Assembly: GCA_028583415.1 (NCBI GenBank)
Contig: CM053275.1
Location: forward strand, 8,743,208-8,807,207
Source of the DNA: Protea cynaroides
Lineage: Eukaryota > Streptophyta > Magnoliopsida > Proteales > Proteaceae
Direction: 5' to 3'
Length of the DNA: 64,000 nt
Of this stretch, positions 53,601 through 64,000 are shown piece after piece (position 1 is the first letter of the stretch; each line of letters begins with the position of its first letter). The notes beneath the pieces were generated by a model, which made no database searches, was not told the origin of the DNA, and worked only from the letters and a program-made list of their open reading frames with translations. The translations under genes were made by a program, and so were the position numbers.

Positions 53601-56600
53601 TACTGTGATGACATATAAGACTGGTTAGAAACGGAACCCACTTGTAAGCCCTTGCCAACAGGGGTTTGGGTGTTGGTGAGGTGTAGGGTATCAGGGGGAG
53701 GACGTGGGATGGTGGCTCTGCTTGTCCGCCAGACTTTAGCTCTATCTCTATACCGGAGTAAGTGATGTGGGGCAACAACAGTAGTGTGGATCGGAGCCTG
53801 ACTGTTGGGTGTGCTCATTCTTGTGCAGGGAGGTGCGGTGACCGCCAAACCTTACTATAGTATTTTGTAAGATACACAGACAGTGGAGGACGAGCATGAT
53901 GCCTCATGCGAGTGCTCTTACTATGTGTTTCTTTAGGAATTATTTTATTATTCCTTTCAGTTTCTATTCAGGGATGTATTAAATTATTTATTGATGTCTT
54001 GGGATTGAGAATGATTTGAATATTATTTATTTACAATTAGAAACTTAGTTCATTTATTATTTAAATTTCACTGCTATTTATATTTCTCTGATTGTGATTA
54101 ATTGCTTTGAATGGTTTGTTGACACGGTTTATTGAGATCCTGGTGTGAGCCGTGGTTTAGAGACGGTTCACTCACACTTCTGGTTCAGCCGGAATTGGGG
54201 TGTGACAGCATCAGTCAAATGTTAAGGTGCCATCGGTTGACTGCTAAGAGACATTTAGGCATTGACCCATAAGTGTAGGTCACCCAGTGAATCGCTAGCA
54301 AATCTTAGGAAACCTCTCGGGTGTTCCCTATCGGACGATGTATCGGTTGACCAGTCCATGGACCAGAAGTCTCAAGAGCTCTCGGTGGACAGTGGTCCTT
54401 GTATAAGTTGACCTTTAATAAAAACATCGGACGACCAGTGATGAAATATCGATCGACCGGTCTATCAACTGGTAACGTTGTTTGAGCTCGTCTGTATAGA
54501 TTGGCATAAGGTATTTGGACAGCCAGCTTTGTGGCTGACCTTCTTGCCATGCCATTTATACCAATTACAGTTCATTTTGCCTACTAAATGGCTAAATCAA
54601 GGTTTGTGTGTATAGTCAACCATTGGTCCAATTTGACTTAGTCTCTTAGCCTATGTCTTTTAGAGCTGTGAGAGGACTTTGAGACACATCGTAGGATCAT
54701 CTACACATATACATGATGAACCCATGTCTTAGGCTTACATTCAAACATCTAATATATTTCTTCCATTTCTTGGCTTGAGATGTTTGAATCTTCATGAAGT
54801 TGGGGTGATTAACTTGATCTTCCATTTTAGGCTTACAACTTTGTGAAAAGTGTCACAAGATCTTCCTTTTGAAGCTTGGGCTCAATGACATGCTTCCCAA
54901 TGCTTGGTTGTTGTTCACTGAACATGATGCTTGGAGGAACACTTAGCTTTTTCATACTCAAGTAGATTGTTAGTACCAAAATATATAAACCAGTTATAAG
55001 TTTATAACCATGGAATGTATACCTCAACACTTGTAACATTGCCTCTATTTTGATTTCATTTTCTTCTTATATTGTTCATCTTGACCATAGTTGTCAAGGT
55101 GCCATGGCGAATCACGGTGTTGGAGGCCTGACGGGGCTCCTAGGCAATCAAGGTGCCCCCACCTACGCGACCAAGGCGTCACAAGGCCGCCTGGGCGCCT
55201 AGGTGATGCCTTAACTTTGATCTTGACCTATAAAGATGAGGTTTCTTAGAGTTAATAACAAGCAGGTTCAGCTGAGTTGATCGAAGGTGCTTTTTGCTAT
55301 ATTCCTGGCTTGAATCCAAATCCACAGAATGTAGGCATGCAAGTCTGTCCCTTTTATAATTACATGGATGTCTGGTGGTTAATGTAGAAACTCAAAAATA
55401 AATAAAAGTATTTTAGTTTAATTTCATTTTTATACATATTTTTGTTTATTTTTATTTATAATGAAAACATTCTAGTCACGATAACTACTAGTTAAATAAG
55501 GTGGGCTTGGGCTGGGTATAAGTATGGCAGTGTATTGGATCTGCAACCCATGCCTGAGCAGATTCTACTTTATATTTGAGTAGATGACCTACCTAATAGC
55601 ATCTTGTTTATTTGCCTGTCTGGGTTCAGGTGGATTATAATAGGTGTATATTGGTGGCCTTGAGGGCCAAACATGACTATTGCCACCTTTAGTTTTACTG
55701 ATGGCAGTTTGCATGTCATGTGTCATTATTAACCCCTTCCCACCCCCCGCAGCCATCCCCGCCCCCGAAAAATTAAAAACAATATATATATATATATAAT
55801 CCTATTTTCTCTTGGAGTTTGATTTTTCTGAAGAAAGTTGGGAACTGGTTAAGAGATAAGATCTAGTGTTTGCCATTTGCCAAAGTATAGTGTCCAAATT
55901 TTGCTGAAGAAAGTTGGGAACTGGTTAAGAGATAAGATCTAGTGTTTGCCATTTGCCAAAGTATAGTTTCCAAAGTGTGCTTAAAACCTGTAATGGCAAA
56001 TGTTTAATGGGCAAATTTGTCGAGAAGTTCCTACGTTCTTATGGAAGCAGCATTTTTACTGCAGAGATGGGTATATTCCTCATTTTGTCTTCATGCTTTT
56101 GTTACTTGCAGAGATGATTGAAGAATTAATCAACAAAGGACAGCAAGTTGATGCAGTTCATTTTACTTATGAAGTCGGCCTTATGGACAAGTTCCCACCT
56201 GTTCCCCTGCTGAAAGCTTATCTGAAAGATTCAAGGAAGGCTGCAAATTCAATCCTGGAGGATCGTAACAATTCTGGCCGAGCTGCTGTATGTATATGCT
56301 TCCTGAATTCATTTTCCGAATTCTTTCCTTTATTTTTATTTTTGTCTTAAAACTAAAAGTTCTCTAATATTTTTCTTTGTTTTTATCTCTGTGTGTGTTT
56401 TTCTTTCCTTTGATTTGTTTAAATTGTTTGACTGTATTGACATATGGAATCATTTTTCACGCACTTCATCATCTCAGAAAATATGATTCCTACTCCTACA
56501 TCTAACAAACTAGACCTGATGCGAACTTATCGATGTAAACAGCAGCCATTGGTGCTGGGGTATTATTCACTCTCGCACTTAAGTGGTGGGAAATGTCCTT

Positions 56601-57321
56601 GCCACTAACAATTTTGCAGTTGTTTGATGGTATTATGGACACCTGAGGTTGTATTTCTCCAGGGGAAAAAAGTTATATCATCTGCAAGTTTCTTTTGTCA
56701 ATTAAAAAGAAGCACAGGCTCAGGGTGGAGATTAGCTTTATATGATATTGTTTAGACAAATCAAAGCAACGAAGAGGTTATGTTTCTATTTCATTGCAAC
56801 AGCTAGCTGGACGCAAGGAACAATCAGCGCTTCGGGCTGTCATCAAATGCATTGAGGAGTACAAGCTTGAGGCTGAGTTCCCGTCAGAAAGCCTCCGGAA
56901 GCGTCTTGAACAGCTTGAAAAGGCTAAGCCTGAGAAGAAAAAGGCAGCTGCAGTCCCTGCCAACAAGCGAACTCGTGCCAGCAATGGAGGGCCTATGCCT
57001 CCCGCCAAGGCTGGCCGTTTGACAAATGCTTATGTATCCTCTTTCCCTGCACCTGCAGGCCCTACATTCATCAGATCTCCATCCCATGCCCAATACCCAG
57101 CTGGGGTCCCACATTACTCGTATGATCGACCAGCACCACCTGCCTTATACGGTAGCAGAAGCCCATCCGCTGTCAGGGATCACCCTTATGCTTACTCACC
57201 AGAAGAAACCGCCCCTCCTGCAATTGCTGGGCCTTACCCGGGAGCTCCAGTGAATTATCCGGCATATGGAGGTTATGGCAATGGTTTGGCCCCTGGATAT
57301 CAGCAGGTATACTACCGATAA
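44659..57321 (+). CDS. FRL4A: FRIGIDA-like protein, FRL4 type (527 aa, three exons)
   Basis: Exons 44659-45547, 56112-56287 and 56803-57321 join in frame at GT-AG sites. Residues about 30-100 form a heptad-rich coiled coil (SSLEQDLQKKSEALKEKIQT). The FRIGIDA domain occupies about 100-410, with LRSFCAKMDSEGFWKFV, GWACVLLLESLIPVVADP, AWRKQMPKLAVSLGLGDKM, then ELINKGQQVDAVHFTYEVGL and AVIKCIEEYKLEAEFP. The C-terminus is Pro/Gly/Tyr-rich with a basic KPEKKKAA...NKRTRAS patch. Length and tail match Arabidopsis FRL4A/4B (about 530 aa, from memory). FRIGIDA-family members take part in flowering-time and nuclear scaffold complexes; for FRL4 the exact role is less clear. Start MGSV is the only sensible ATG and gives the expected N-terminus. 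Confidence 0.93.
46930..47767. mobile_element. hAT MITE of the CATAGTTGTCA/GCCTAGGC family, long copy
   Basis: Perfect 8 bp target duplication GAGATCAT (46922-46929 and 47768-47775). Ends CATAGTTGTCA and, inverted, CATAGTTATCA. Both subterminal regions are packed with the palindromic word GCCTAGGC and variants such as CAAGGCGCCC. The centre is AT-rich and then, at about 47170-47390, contains an open minus-strand frame (see findings). No transposase. Confidence 0.88.
48522..48862 (+). repeat. Direct repeats of about 70 bp, 268 bp apart
   Basis: 'GTATAGGAGTCTAAGCAATT' followed by 'AAGTCTTTTATTTC' and 'AATATATGCTTGTAA' occurs at 48522-48586 and again at 48790-48862. Could be the remains of a small LTR/TRIM element or a local duplication. 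Confidence 0.7.
48863..49004 (+). mobile_element. Au-type SINE (tRNA-derived), 5'-truncated
   Basis: Contains a pol III B-box-like GGTTCAAATCCTGG, then 'GGGGTAAGGCTGTGTACATT', 'CCCCAGACCCTGCAATAGCG' and 'GGAGCCTTGTGCACTGGGA' with CGCCCTT, the conserved body and 3' end of the plant Au SINE family. The A-box end is not clearly preserved. Confidence 0.8.
52134..54207 (+). mobile_element. Solo LTR about 2.07 kb, Del/Tekay-like Gypsy
   Basis: Starts TGTAAGACCC and ends GGGGTGTGACA, with flanks ACATC and GCATC (four of five bases alike). Long LTRs with such ends are typical of the Tekay/Del chromovirus lineage. A TATA-like TCTATATATGAGACC lies near 52433. Inside, 52930-53070 repeats a palindrome-rich unit (ACCGGTCTCACTC...), and a block of about 180 bp ('GGGGGAGGACGT'...'CTCTATCTCTAT') occurs twice near 53505 and 53690. 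No coding domain. Confidence 0.7.
55086..55219. mobile_element. hAT MITE of the CATAGTTGTCA/GCCTAGGC family, short copy
   Basis: Perfect 8 bp target duplication ATCTTGAC (55078-55085 and 55220-55227). Left end CATAGTTGTCAAGG; right end inverted CAAAGTTAAGGC. The 134 bp body is made largely of GGCGCCTAGG-like words. Same family as the element at 46930-47767 and in the same intron. Confidence 0.85.
55828..55979 (+). repeat. Recent 76 bp tandem duplication
   Basis: CTGAAGAAAGTTGGGAACTG through GCCAAAGTATAGT is repeated nearly perfectly with a 76 bp period, about 130 bp before FRL4 exon 2. Confidence 0.95.
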
Positions 57322-58713
57322 GGACTTGACGCCAGAGCATGCAAGAAACTGAAAGATAGCAACACTGATGATGACCCTAATCTCATTTGCTTTCCATGGC
57401 CTGTCTGTAATCGCTAAGACTCTAACCACTTATTGTAGCCTTCGTTCCCTCTGTGTTATTTGGCGATGGTTCTGCTTCTTGCTCCAGGTGATGTTGTGTT
57501 TCTAGTCTTTGGTTAATCTGGTTTCAGTAGGATGAGTTGTGTATTCCTGATCTTCATGAAACTTGTAGTAGGTGATTGTGAAAGTGACCTTGATGACGGT
57601 TTAGTTCAGTTGACTCAGTTGATCCAGGAACCAACCACGTCAGTGAATTTCACATGTAAACAACATATTAAATTACAGTGTCTAATTAAGCTAAATCTCC
57701 TCTGTTTCTGCCTCTACTATTGTTTTATTTCTTAATATTTTGTGGTCCTTAGACCTGACTTGCAAGTGAACACTGCCTACTGAACATAACAGTGAAATTG
57801 GCTCACCCACTTCTGTCAGTTTTAATGAATTGGAATGAAACAGTAGAAAATGCTGATTTGTAGATGTCCTCCAGAATTCTGTAGACCGAAAACAGCTTTT
57901 ACTTACCAGTGACATCTTTGGCATCTCAATAGATTGTGACTGTTTTGAGTTTCCTTTCCTTGCTCCAGTCTAGTGCCTTGTGATGTTTTTGTTTTGTCAA
58001 GTCTTCATTAATGATGTATGAGTAAAAAAAATACTTAGCTATGACTCTGAGACATGTTAGAAAACTAGAATCAGGCAGAGACTGAAGACTCCAACCAGAG
58101 GAGGGTTATGGTTTGAGGAATTGGAGTAGGTTGTCGTTTCCATCATGTTTCCGATTCAGCTTGATTTGCTTCGTCGATTCTCGGCAAGTTTAGTAGGGTT
58201 CAGGTGATTCTGGCCAATACCCGGCCGATTCTGCCGAAAATTGGACTGCTGATTCGATCTGGATTCCGCCGCCTTGAACCCTGGTTCTCATCCCAAATAT
58301 AAGTAAACAAATGACCCATAGACCAATTGGCAAGGAAAAGGTCCTCTCATGTCCACTGAAGTCACTTGCAATTCGATTAATAACACTAGGGAAAAATTTA
58401 AAATCTCTAACCTTTGATTGCTAATATGATTGATGGTTACGATATACTCCATCAGGCCATTTGCTGCAGTTTTACTGCTGGAGTCAACACCATATATCTA
58501 CCCTTTTGAGCTTCCGTCGTGCTTGGTTGACTACATTATTCTCGTTTCGTTTCATGGAGGATGGTTTGCAGGGAGGCTAACCATGCTGCAAGTCTGTAGT
58601 TGCATGTTTCATGGTTCCTAATTTTTCTTTTTCGCCTTTTTCTTGCTGACTGGCGTTTAATTCCTGTTACAAATTCTTACATAGCAGAACGGTATACTAT
58701 GTTGTTGGATTTT
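57322..58713 (+). other. 3' UTR of FRL4 and downstream intergenic DNA
   Basis: The first few hundred bases are the likely 3' UTR. Around 58140-58290 is a word-rich repeat with CCGATTCTG, CCCGGCCGATTC and a terminal-looking CCTTGAACCCTGG, hAT-like in style but not bounded. No gene is seen. Confidence 0.5.
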
Positions 58714-60108
58714 GGAAAAAAAATGAGTACCTCCCCTGTAGTTCGTAACCTAGGATCACCCAAACGTTTTAAATAATTACAACTGTTTCGTTATTTTGGA
58801 TGGTGATAAACTTAGAATAAATGGATAAATAAACCCCTGCATCCATTAAAAGCAAATTGTCACTTTCAAGTGAGAATTACCTTTTTAACCTTCTTTTTTC
58901 ATTTAAAACTTTACATTTACATTTCGGTTTGAACCATCGTTTTCATTGCTCTAGAACTTTTCCTCCACCTCGGGCTCCGATGGTAAGGTTCCATTCCAGT
59001 AAGCTTCTATTCCATCACGCGAACTCTGGTGAAAGTTTCTCTTCAACATTCGCTGAGGCTTAATTCGGTATGGAAGTATATGACGATTTTCGACATAGCA
59101 ATGACCAAATGTCATTATAGGGAGAGAGAAGATGAAGACCAAGGGAGGACAAGTAGGGCGATATAAGATCACATCGATTGGAGCAAAAAAAGTTTGTGTT
59201 AAAAGGAATCACCAACTCACTTCTCTAATATCGTCATTTCTATTAACTATGTAATGAGAAGCTATAGACAATGCCGCGATTAGGGTTTCAAAGTTGGTGA
59301 AAATTTGGCCCACCTTCAAATCAAACATATTCTCTATTTGAAGTATAAAATCCTCTCCTGTGGCAGTTCCGGCTGCCAAGGGTTGGATTTCATCTAGCAC
59401 ACATGTCGATGTATTGGTATGCACGCCAGATGAATTCCAGCCCTTGGATTCCAGATTCCGGGTGGAATCCCCCTGCCGCATGAGATGATTTGAATCCTTA
59501 TTTGAATTGCAAGCTTCCGTGACGGTCTACCACTTTCATTTTTTTCTATTCAAAAGGGTAAGACTCACTCTCTCTGTCTCGATCTCAAGCGGCAAAGATG
59601 AAGGAATCACAATAACACTAGAGACTAGAGTTAGTGTGGCTTCCACGTATTTTGACATTCAAAGTTCAAACGCGAGTGGTTGAACTTCATCCAATAGTCC
59701 AAACATTTCTCTCACACTTCTTTCTCTAACATGATGATGAAGGTTGAGGGAGGAGGGAGATTTTTGCAGAGGGGTTCAAGTGAGGAAACTTGATTCCACC
59801 TAAAGCTGTAGTTCCTTCTTCCTTCTTCTATTTGCAGATCGCGAGCGAAATGAGAAAGAACATTTCTTTCTCAACAATAGTAATGAGGTTAAAATAGTCC
59901 ATTCACTATAAAATTTGGGCATTTTGGGTATTAACAGTTAAACGTTGTCTTTGCATCGTCAATTAACAGAAAATGACAAAAGAACTAGGAATTTTTGTAA
60001 TTTATTTTGCTTTCAGGAGATGTCTTTGTAAATGTTTGAAACATTTGGAGTGTACTTAAGTAACGGACAAACTCCAGGAAAGATACCCATAATTTTTATT
60101 TTTTTTCC
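58714..60108. mobile_element. MULE-like element, about 1.4 kb
   Basis: Both ends read GGAAAAAAAAT inward. They continue as GAGTACCTCCCCTGTAGTTC on the left and GGGTATCTTTCCTGGAGTTT on the inverted right, followed by related CACCCAAACG/CACTCCAAATG and ATTTACA/AATTACA blocks. This is the layout of plant Mutator-like termini. A minus-strand open stretch (59481-59209, GEDFILQIENMFDLKVGQIF) vaguely recalls the MuDR N-terminal domain but is not certain. No clear target duplication. Confidence 0.5.
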
Positions 60109-60714
60109 TGTTCTTCAAAATTTTTGGGGGAAAAGTTTAAATGCCTTTTTATGGCTGTTCATCATAAAACAGCAACTGCCCTTCAAATTGCATTCCATTA
60201 GGATGAACATTGACATGGGTCCTTTTCAAAAATGTTTTTTTTTTTCTTCTTATCAATTCAAGCTGAACTTGTTTACCCGAAAAAAAAATAAAAAAATCAA
60301 CAAGAACATTATTAACATTTTGGTACACTAGTCCATGAAATTTGGTTTTTTATCTGATTTGCATTTGATAGATATTTGTGCTATCTTTTGAAGACTTTAA
60401 ATCATTGTTCAAGTAATTAGTATTGCATCCATCAATTCGTATCACTTTTAAACTTGACAGATCCTCGATCCGATCATATTTTAATACCTACCAACCACGT
60501 GTCAATTTCACATTGGATTAATTGATTTGAACATAACCAATAACGTGTCGCAGGTGTTAAAACCTTGTTATAAATATGGGGCCGGTATTTTAAAATGTAA
60601 AATGTTGGAAGTTATATTAGGAGATGTGGAATAATGAAACTTCGGATCACTTGCATGTACATGTACTCTCCATGTGTTCCCATCATTGTAGATGTGGTGT
60701 GAGACCCACTAGAT

Positions 60715-61690
60715 ATGGATAGTGATGGAATCCCAAAGAAAATACAAGTAATATACTTCAAGAAAATCAAGACATTTTTATGGAGGGCTTGTGCCCCTGG
60801 TTTGGCCTCGGGAGATGGTCTTATTCAAAGGGAATACCTTCGAATGGAAGCTATCGTCGGTTGTCGCTATGGAGCCTATTTTGTTCTTTTGTCAAGGCTA
60901 TTTGGGATGAGGCTTTGTTGTTATTGTTTATTTGATTTAAAATTTTAAATCCTTCCTGATGATTGGGTTTTAGATTTTCCTAATTTAAAGCTTTTCCAAT
61001 GGATCCAACAGTGGGATGTTTTGTTTTAAAATTCCAAAATTAGAGCTCGATATTCTTGGTCTCTTGCCTCATTTATTTTATGATATATTTGGAAGGACAT
61101 GAATGATCTTCAATTCCTATCTAAGCAAGTCGATCCAACTACTGTTATTCTCAAAGGGGAAAAAGCTTTTCATAAGTTTGCCCGTCTTCATCCTCACCTT
61201 CTACAGTTTCCTACAGCTGCTGATGATCATGAAGGCACTAGACAGATTTGGTTTCCTCCTCCAAAATGGGTTGTTACAAAGTTAATATCGAAGCTAAATA
61301 TGATGTTGACGCTTCCATTGGAAGTATTGGTGTAATTTTTAGAGATTCTGAAGCTAATTCGATCCAAGCATTCTCTCAAAAATTTTATTGCTCTTCGGCA
61401 AATCAATGCGAGGCTATTGCTATCCGCTCGGCTTTACAGATGGCTATCAAGGAAGGTTTTTCCAACATACTTCTAGAATCAAACTGTTTGAAGATTATTC
61501 AGAATATTGTTAGTCTATCTTCCCCTTGTGAGGTCCTCATTCCATCCATCCGTGATGATATTATTCGTTTGGCTTCAAAATATTCTAATTGTCATTTTGC
61601 TTAAATTCGAAGCGACGCCAACTCTGCATTCCAAGAAAGGCCAATTCTGTGGCTCATATCTTGACTAGAAAGGCTTAGTCATTTTCATGA
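60715..61690 (+). pseudogene. LINE relic: zf-RVT and RNase H region
   Basis: 60750-60830 reads KIKTFLWRACAPGLASGDGL, the zinc-binding region after a plant LINE reverse transcriptase. 61090-61160 reads WKDMNDLQFLSKQVDP. 61245-61600 reads KMGCYKVNIEAKYDVDASIG, GVIFRDSEANSIQAFSQKF, CEAIAIRSALQMAIKEGF and LLESNCLKIIQNI, a plant RNase H-like domain with acidic residues but the canonical first Asp position altered to Glu (NIEAKYD). Frameshifts and stops occur between and after. Not functional. Confidence 0.78.
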
Positions 61691-62143
61691 TGATTTTATA
61701 ACTAAATTCCATTCTTTGGCTTGCAATAGACACTTATCCTTCATCCATGATATAGAGACACGACTGAAATCGTATTACCAAAATACCCTCCAATTCTCTT
61801 TTCCGACCCCATAGTGCTGAAACGTGAAGGGGGTATAAAAGGATAGAAGCCTGATCACCAAACGTAGCTGTCGCCTATTCCTATCTGCAAATATTACCAA
61901 GTCATACTATTATAGATTCCGAGAATAATTCACCAGCATACACTTGTATTGTTCATGCAATCTCATCACCTTTCACATCCAAAGGATCCCACACACAAAA
62001 AATAGATCCCTCAGGACCCACACCACATCTATGATGAGGAGGTCTCGTGGAGAATACATATAAACCAAATTCATGAATGGATTCGTCTTTCCACCTGTAC
62101 GGCATTGGAGAATGGAATCTTGTGTTGATAATGGGAATACTTA

Positions 62144-62427
62144 GGCTCTCTTTGGTTTGTATTATATAATGTATTATGAGTTATTTGTGACAAATCAATT
62201 ATGATAATAGATTCTGAGTAATAATTAATGATCGTTTGGTACCACTAAACATAATACATCATATAATGAGAAATATGTTATAATGATAAACAACTAATAG
62301 TCTATTTGTAGATTATGCATTATATCTATTTATTTTAATTATAAATAGACATTATAAATCATGTCAAATAATTATAAATTTAATAATGTATTACATAATA
62401 CATTATATAATACAAACAAAGAGAGCC
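62144..62427. mobile_element. PIF/Tourist MITE, 284 bp
   Basis: Terminal inverted repeats of about 36 bp: left GGCTCTCTTTGGTTTGTATT, right inverted GGCTCTCTTTGTTTGTATTA. The target duplication is TTA (62141-62143 and 62428-62430). AT-rich interior with no coding capacity. It lies about 1.3 kb upstream of the cysteine synthase start codon. Confidence 0.88.
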
Positions 62428-62699
62428 TTAGAAAAAATAAAAAGAAATTTTTTCGATCAAATTAGAAACTTTAAAGTGGCTTAGATCACTCGGTCAATCA
62501 TTAGAAAATGGATTTCTTCCATCGTTCAGTCCGCATCGGTATGATATTTTGATCCGTTTGATAAAAAATTGAACTGAGATGCATCGACGGACGTATGTGT
62601 CGAACATCCCATACGTGTCTGATGAACAACTGATGCGACTGAACAGCCCACTAAAATTGATTAAGACCTTGAAGCTGCCATCCCACACTTCTCAAATCT

Positions 62700-63723
62700 C
62701 AATTTCAATCTCAATCAATTTCGGCAAGAATAAGCAAACGACGAACAAAGAAAAAGTGGGAAGGGCCCAGTTGCTGGCGGTGGTGAGCTCTCTTCATTTC
62801 AATCTGTTTTTTCTTTTGATTGGATTGAGATTTCTTAATCAGAGTCGTATTCACTGCATTACGTAGTCCTCTCTCAGAACTCAGAACTGATCATTTCGTT
62901 ATTTTTTAAGTGGGAAGAGTTTATAAACCAAAAATGAAGTTTCTTCTTCATTCTCACGTTGATCAAGTAAAAACAATTACACTTTTTCTCAGAATATTCT
63001 CAAAAGGAAAAAAATTTCAACGGTAGTTGTTAATTGCGGTTTTTTAAAGTTGGATATTTTATACTATCGCTGTCAGATCTTTGAATTAAATCGACGTATG
63101 CAATTGGGGAAAGAAAAAGGAAAAGGAAAAAATATATATATATATAAAAAAGTATCCATTTAAAAATAGATTTGGCTTTATTTATCAGTATCTACTGTAA
63201 TGGAAGAGCTGGTAGTACTCAATAGGAAGCTGAATTCGGGGTAGAAATTGAGAACGTGCGTTTGGTCAGATTTGCAGATATATACGTTTTTGGGTATCGG
63301 TTTCTTATGCTGTCGAATATCTATAATATTTTGATATCTCTTTGAAGTTTTGGTTCTTCATCCGAAAATTCTGCTTGTTTGCGTCGCTGCTGGTAAGGTT
63401 GGATGTTTGTATTACTATTATATGTTACTTTAGCTTGTTGTTTTAATGTAAGTTCCTCGGTTTTGATGTTTGGAGATTTTTTTTTTCTCAAAGCTTTTCG
63501 GAGCTTTCGGAAATGGGAGTTTGAGAGTTCTGAAATTTTTTTCCCCTGATAATAATTTTGTCTTTCAACTTCAATTCCCTCATTTGGATTTTTTTATTAA
63601 AATTTCGATTGATAACGAATGTGGGATTCCTTTCTGATATTATTATTATTTATTGCGTTGATCCCTGAGCAATTTTATCTTATTTCTTCTCTTTCTTTTA
63701 TACTTCAACAGTAATCTGAGAAG
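62700..63723 (+). promoter_or_regulatory. 5' leader with probable intron of the cysteine synthase gene
   Basis: The base before the start codon is preceded by a good acceptor, CTTCAACAG at 63703-63711, so exon 2 likely begins at 63712 with TAATCTGAGAAG before ATG. A plausible donor GGTGAGCTC lies near 62785. A 5' UTR intron is common in plant OASTL genes. The transcription start is not determined. Confidence 0.5.
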
Positions 63724-63979
63724 ATGGTGGAGGAGCAGTCTAGAATCGCAAATGATGTTACTGAAGTAAGTTGCTTCCATCAGTGTGGCTTCCTCTCCCG
63801 ACCTCTTTGTCTTGGGTGATCTTTGTTGCAGTTGCTTTGTTGTGATATTCTTGATTTTGCCTTGAATAGTTGATTGGAAAAACGCCGTTAGTATATCTCA
63901 ACAACGTTGTGGATGGGTGTGTGGCTCGTATTGCTGCCAAGCTAGAGATGATGGAGCCTTGCTCTAGTGTTAAGGACAG
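63724..63979 (+). CDS. OASA1: Cytosolic cysteine synthase (O-acetylserine thiol-lyase), first two exons
   Basis: Makes cysteine from O-acetylserine and sulfide with PLP. Exons 63724-63765 and 63870-63979 join in frame and encode MVEEQSRIANDVTELIGKTP, LVYLNNVVDGCVARIAAKLE, MMEPCSSVKD and a split Arg codon. LIGKTPLVYLN and PCSSVKDR are the family hallmarks; K49 is the PLP-binding lysine. No transit peptide precedes the LIGKTPL block, so the cytosolic isoform is the best match. The remainder, about 275 residues, continues past the right edge. The last base of exon 2 is followed by GT at 63980. Confidence 0.95.
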
Positions 63980-64000
63980 GTATTAATCTAGATTTCGCTT

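Larger units (their letters stand above)
45548..56111 (+). other. 10.6 kb first intron of the FRL4 gene
   Basis: Begins GTATGTTTTC after a split GAG codon (G in exon 1) and ends TTACTTGCAG before exon 2. It contains two hAT MITEs, a SINE, a solo LTR and tandem duplications listed separately. 49005-51530 shows T-rich and pyrimidine-rich sequence without a recognised gene. 51530-52133 and 54208-55080 appear to be one older repeat split by the solo LTR. Confidence 0.85.

Overview
This is nuclear DNA from a flowering plant. Every protein-coding gene has plant-type GT-AG introns and a plant-specific or plant-type product: XRN4-type exoribonuclease, XS-domain protein, FRIGIDA-like protein, cytosolic cysteine synthase. 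The spaces between exons are packed with plant transposons. The species cannot be named from sequence alone. Three introns exceed 5 kb and two exceed 10 kb, which points to a repeat-rich, probably woody or early-diverging angiosperm (inference).

Layout. (1) About 1-16.1 kb, minus strand: an XRN4/EIN5-type 5'-3' exoribonuclease, 21 coding exons traced, with the C-terminal tail probably beyond the left edge; its 5.5 kb intron 12 and 1.7 kb intron 9 hold transposons and a possible mitochondrial insertion. (2) 16.1-22.6 kb: a gene-fragment graveyard with a 211 bp fold-back element upstream of XRN4, broken copies of a phosphoglycerate-mutase-family gene, a PPR gene and importin-11 exon 1, and MITEs. 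(3) 22.7-39.5 kb, plus strand: a zf-XS/XS-domain protein in three exons, with an 11.5 kb first intron containing a split LINE, a plastid-DNA mosaic, a tandem duplication and a Pack-MULE-like element carrying AT-hook (AHL) and MAD1 gene fragments. (4) 39.5-44.6 kb: intergenic, with one Tourist-like MITE. (5) 44.7-57.3 kb, plus strand: a FRIGIDA-like 4-type protein in three exons, whose 10.6 kb first intron holds two hAT MITEs of one family with perfect 8 bp target duplications, an Au-type SINE and a 2.07 kb solo LTR. (6) 57.3-63.7 kb: a MULE-like element, a LINE RNase H relic and a PIF/Tourist MITE. (7) 63.7 kb to the end: the first two coding exons of a cytosolic O-acetylserine (thiol) lyase.

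The four live genes are not an operon or an evident pathway. XRN4 degrades decapped mRNA and XS-domain proteins act in small-RNA pathways, so both touch RNA turnover, but this is probably coincidence. The pairing of the XS gene with the FRL4 gene in the same orientation may be conserved microsynteny. The most striking content is transposon biology: a double gene-capture element later cut by a retrotransposon, and several MITE-like families built from short palindromic words.
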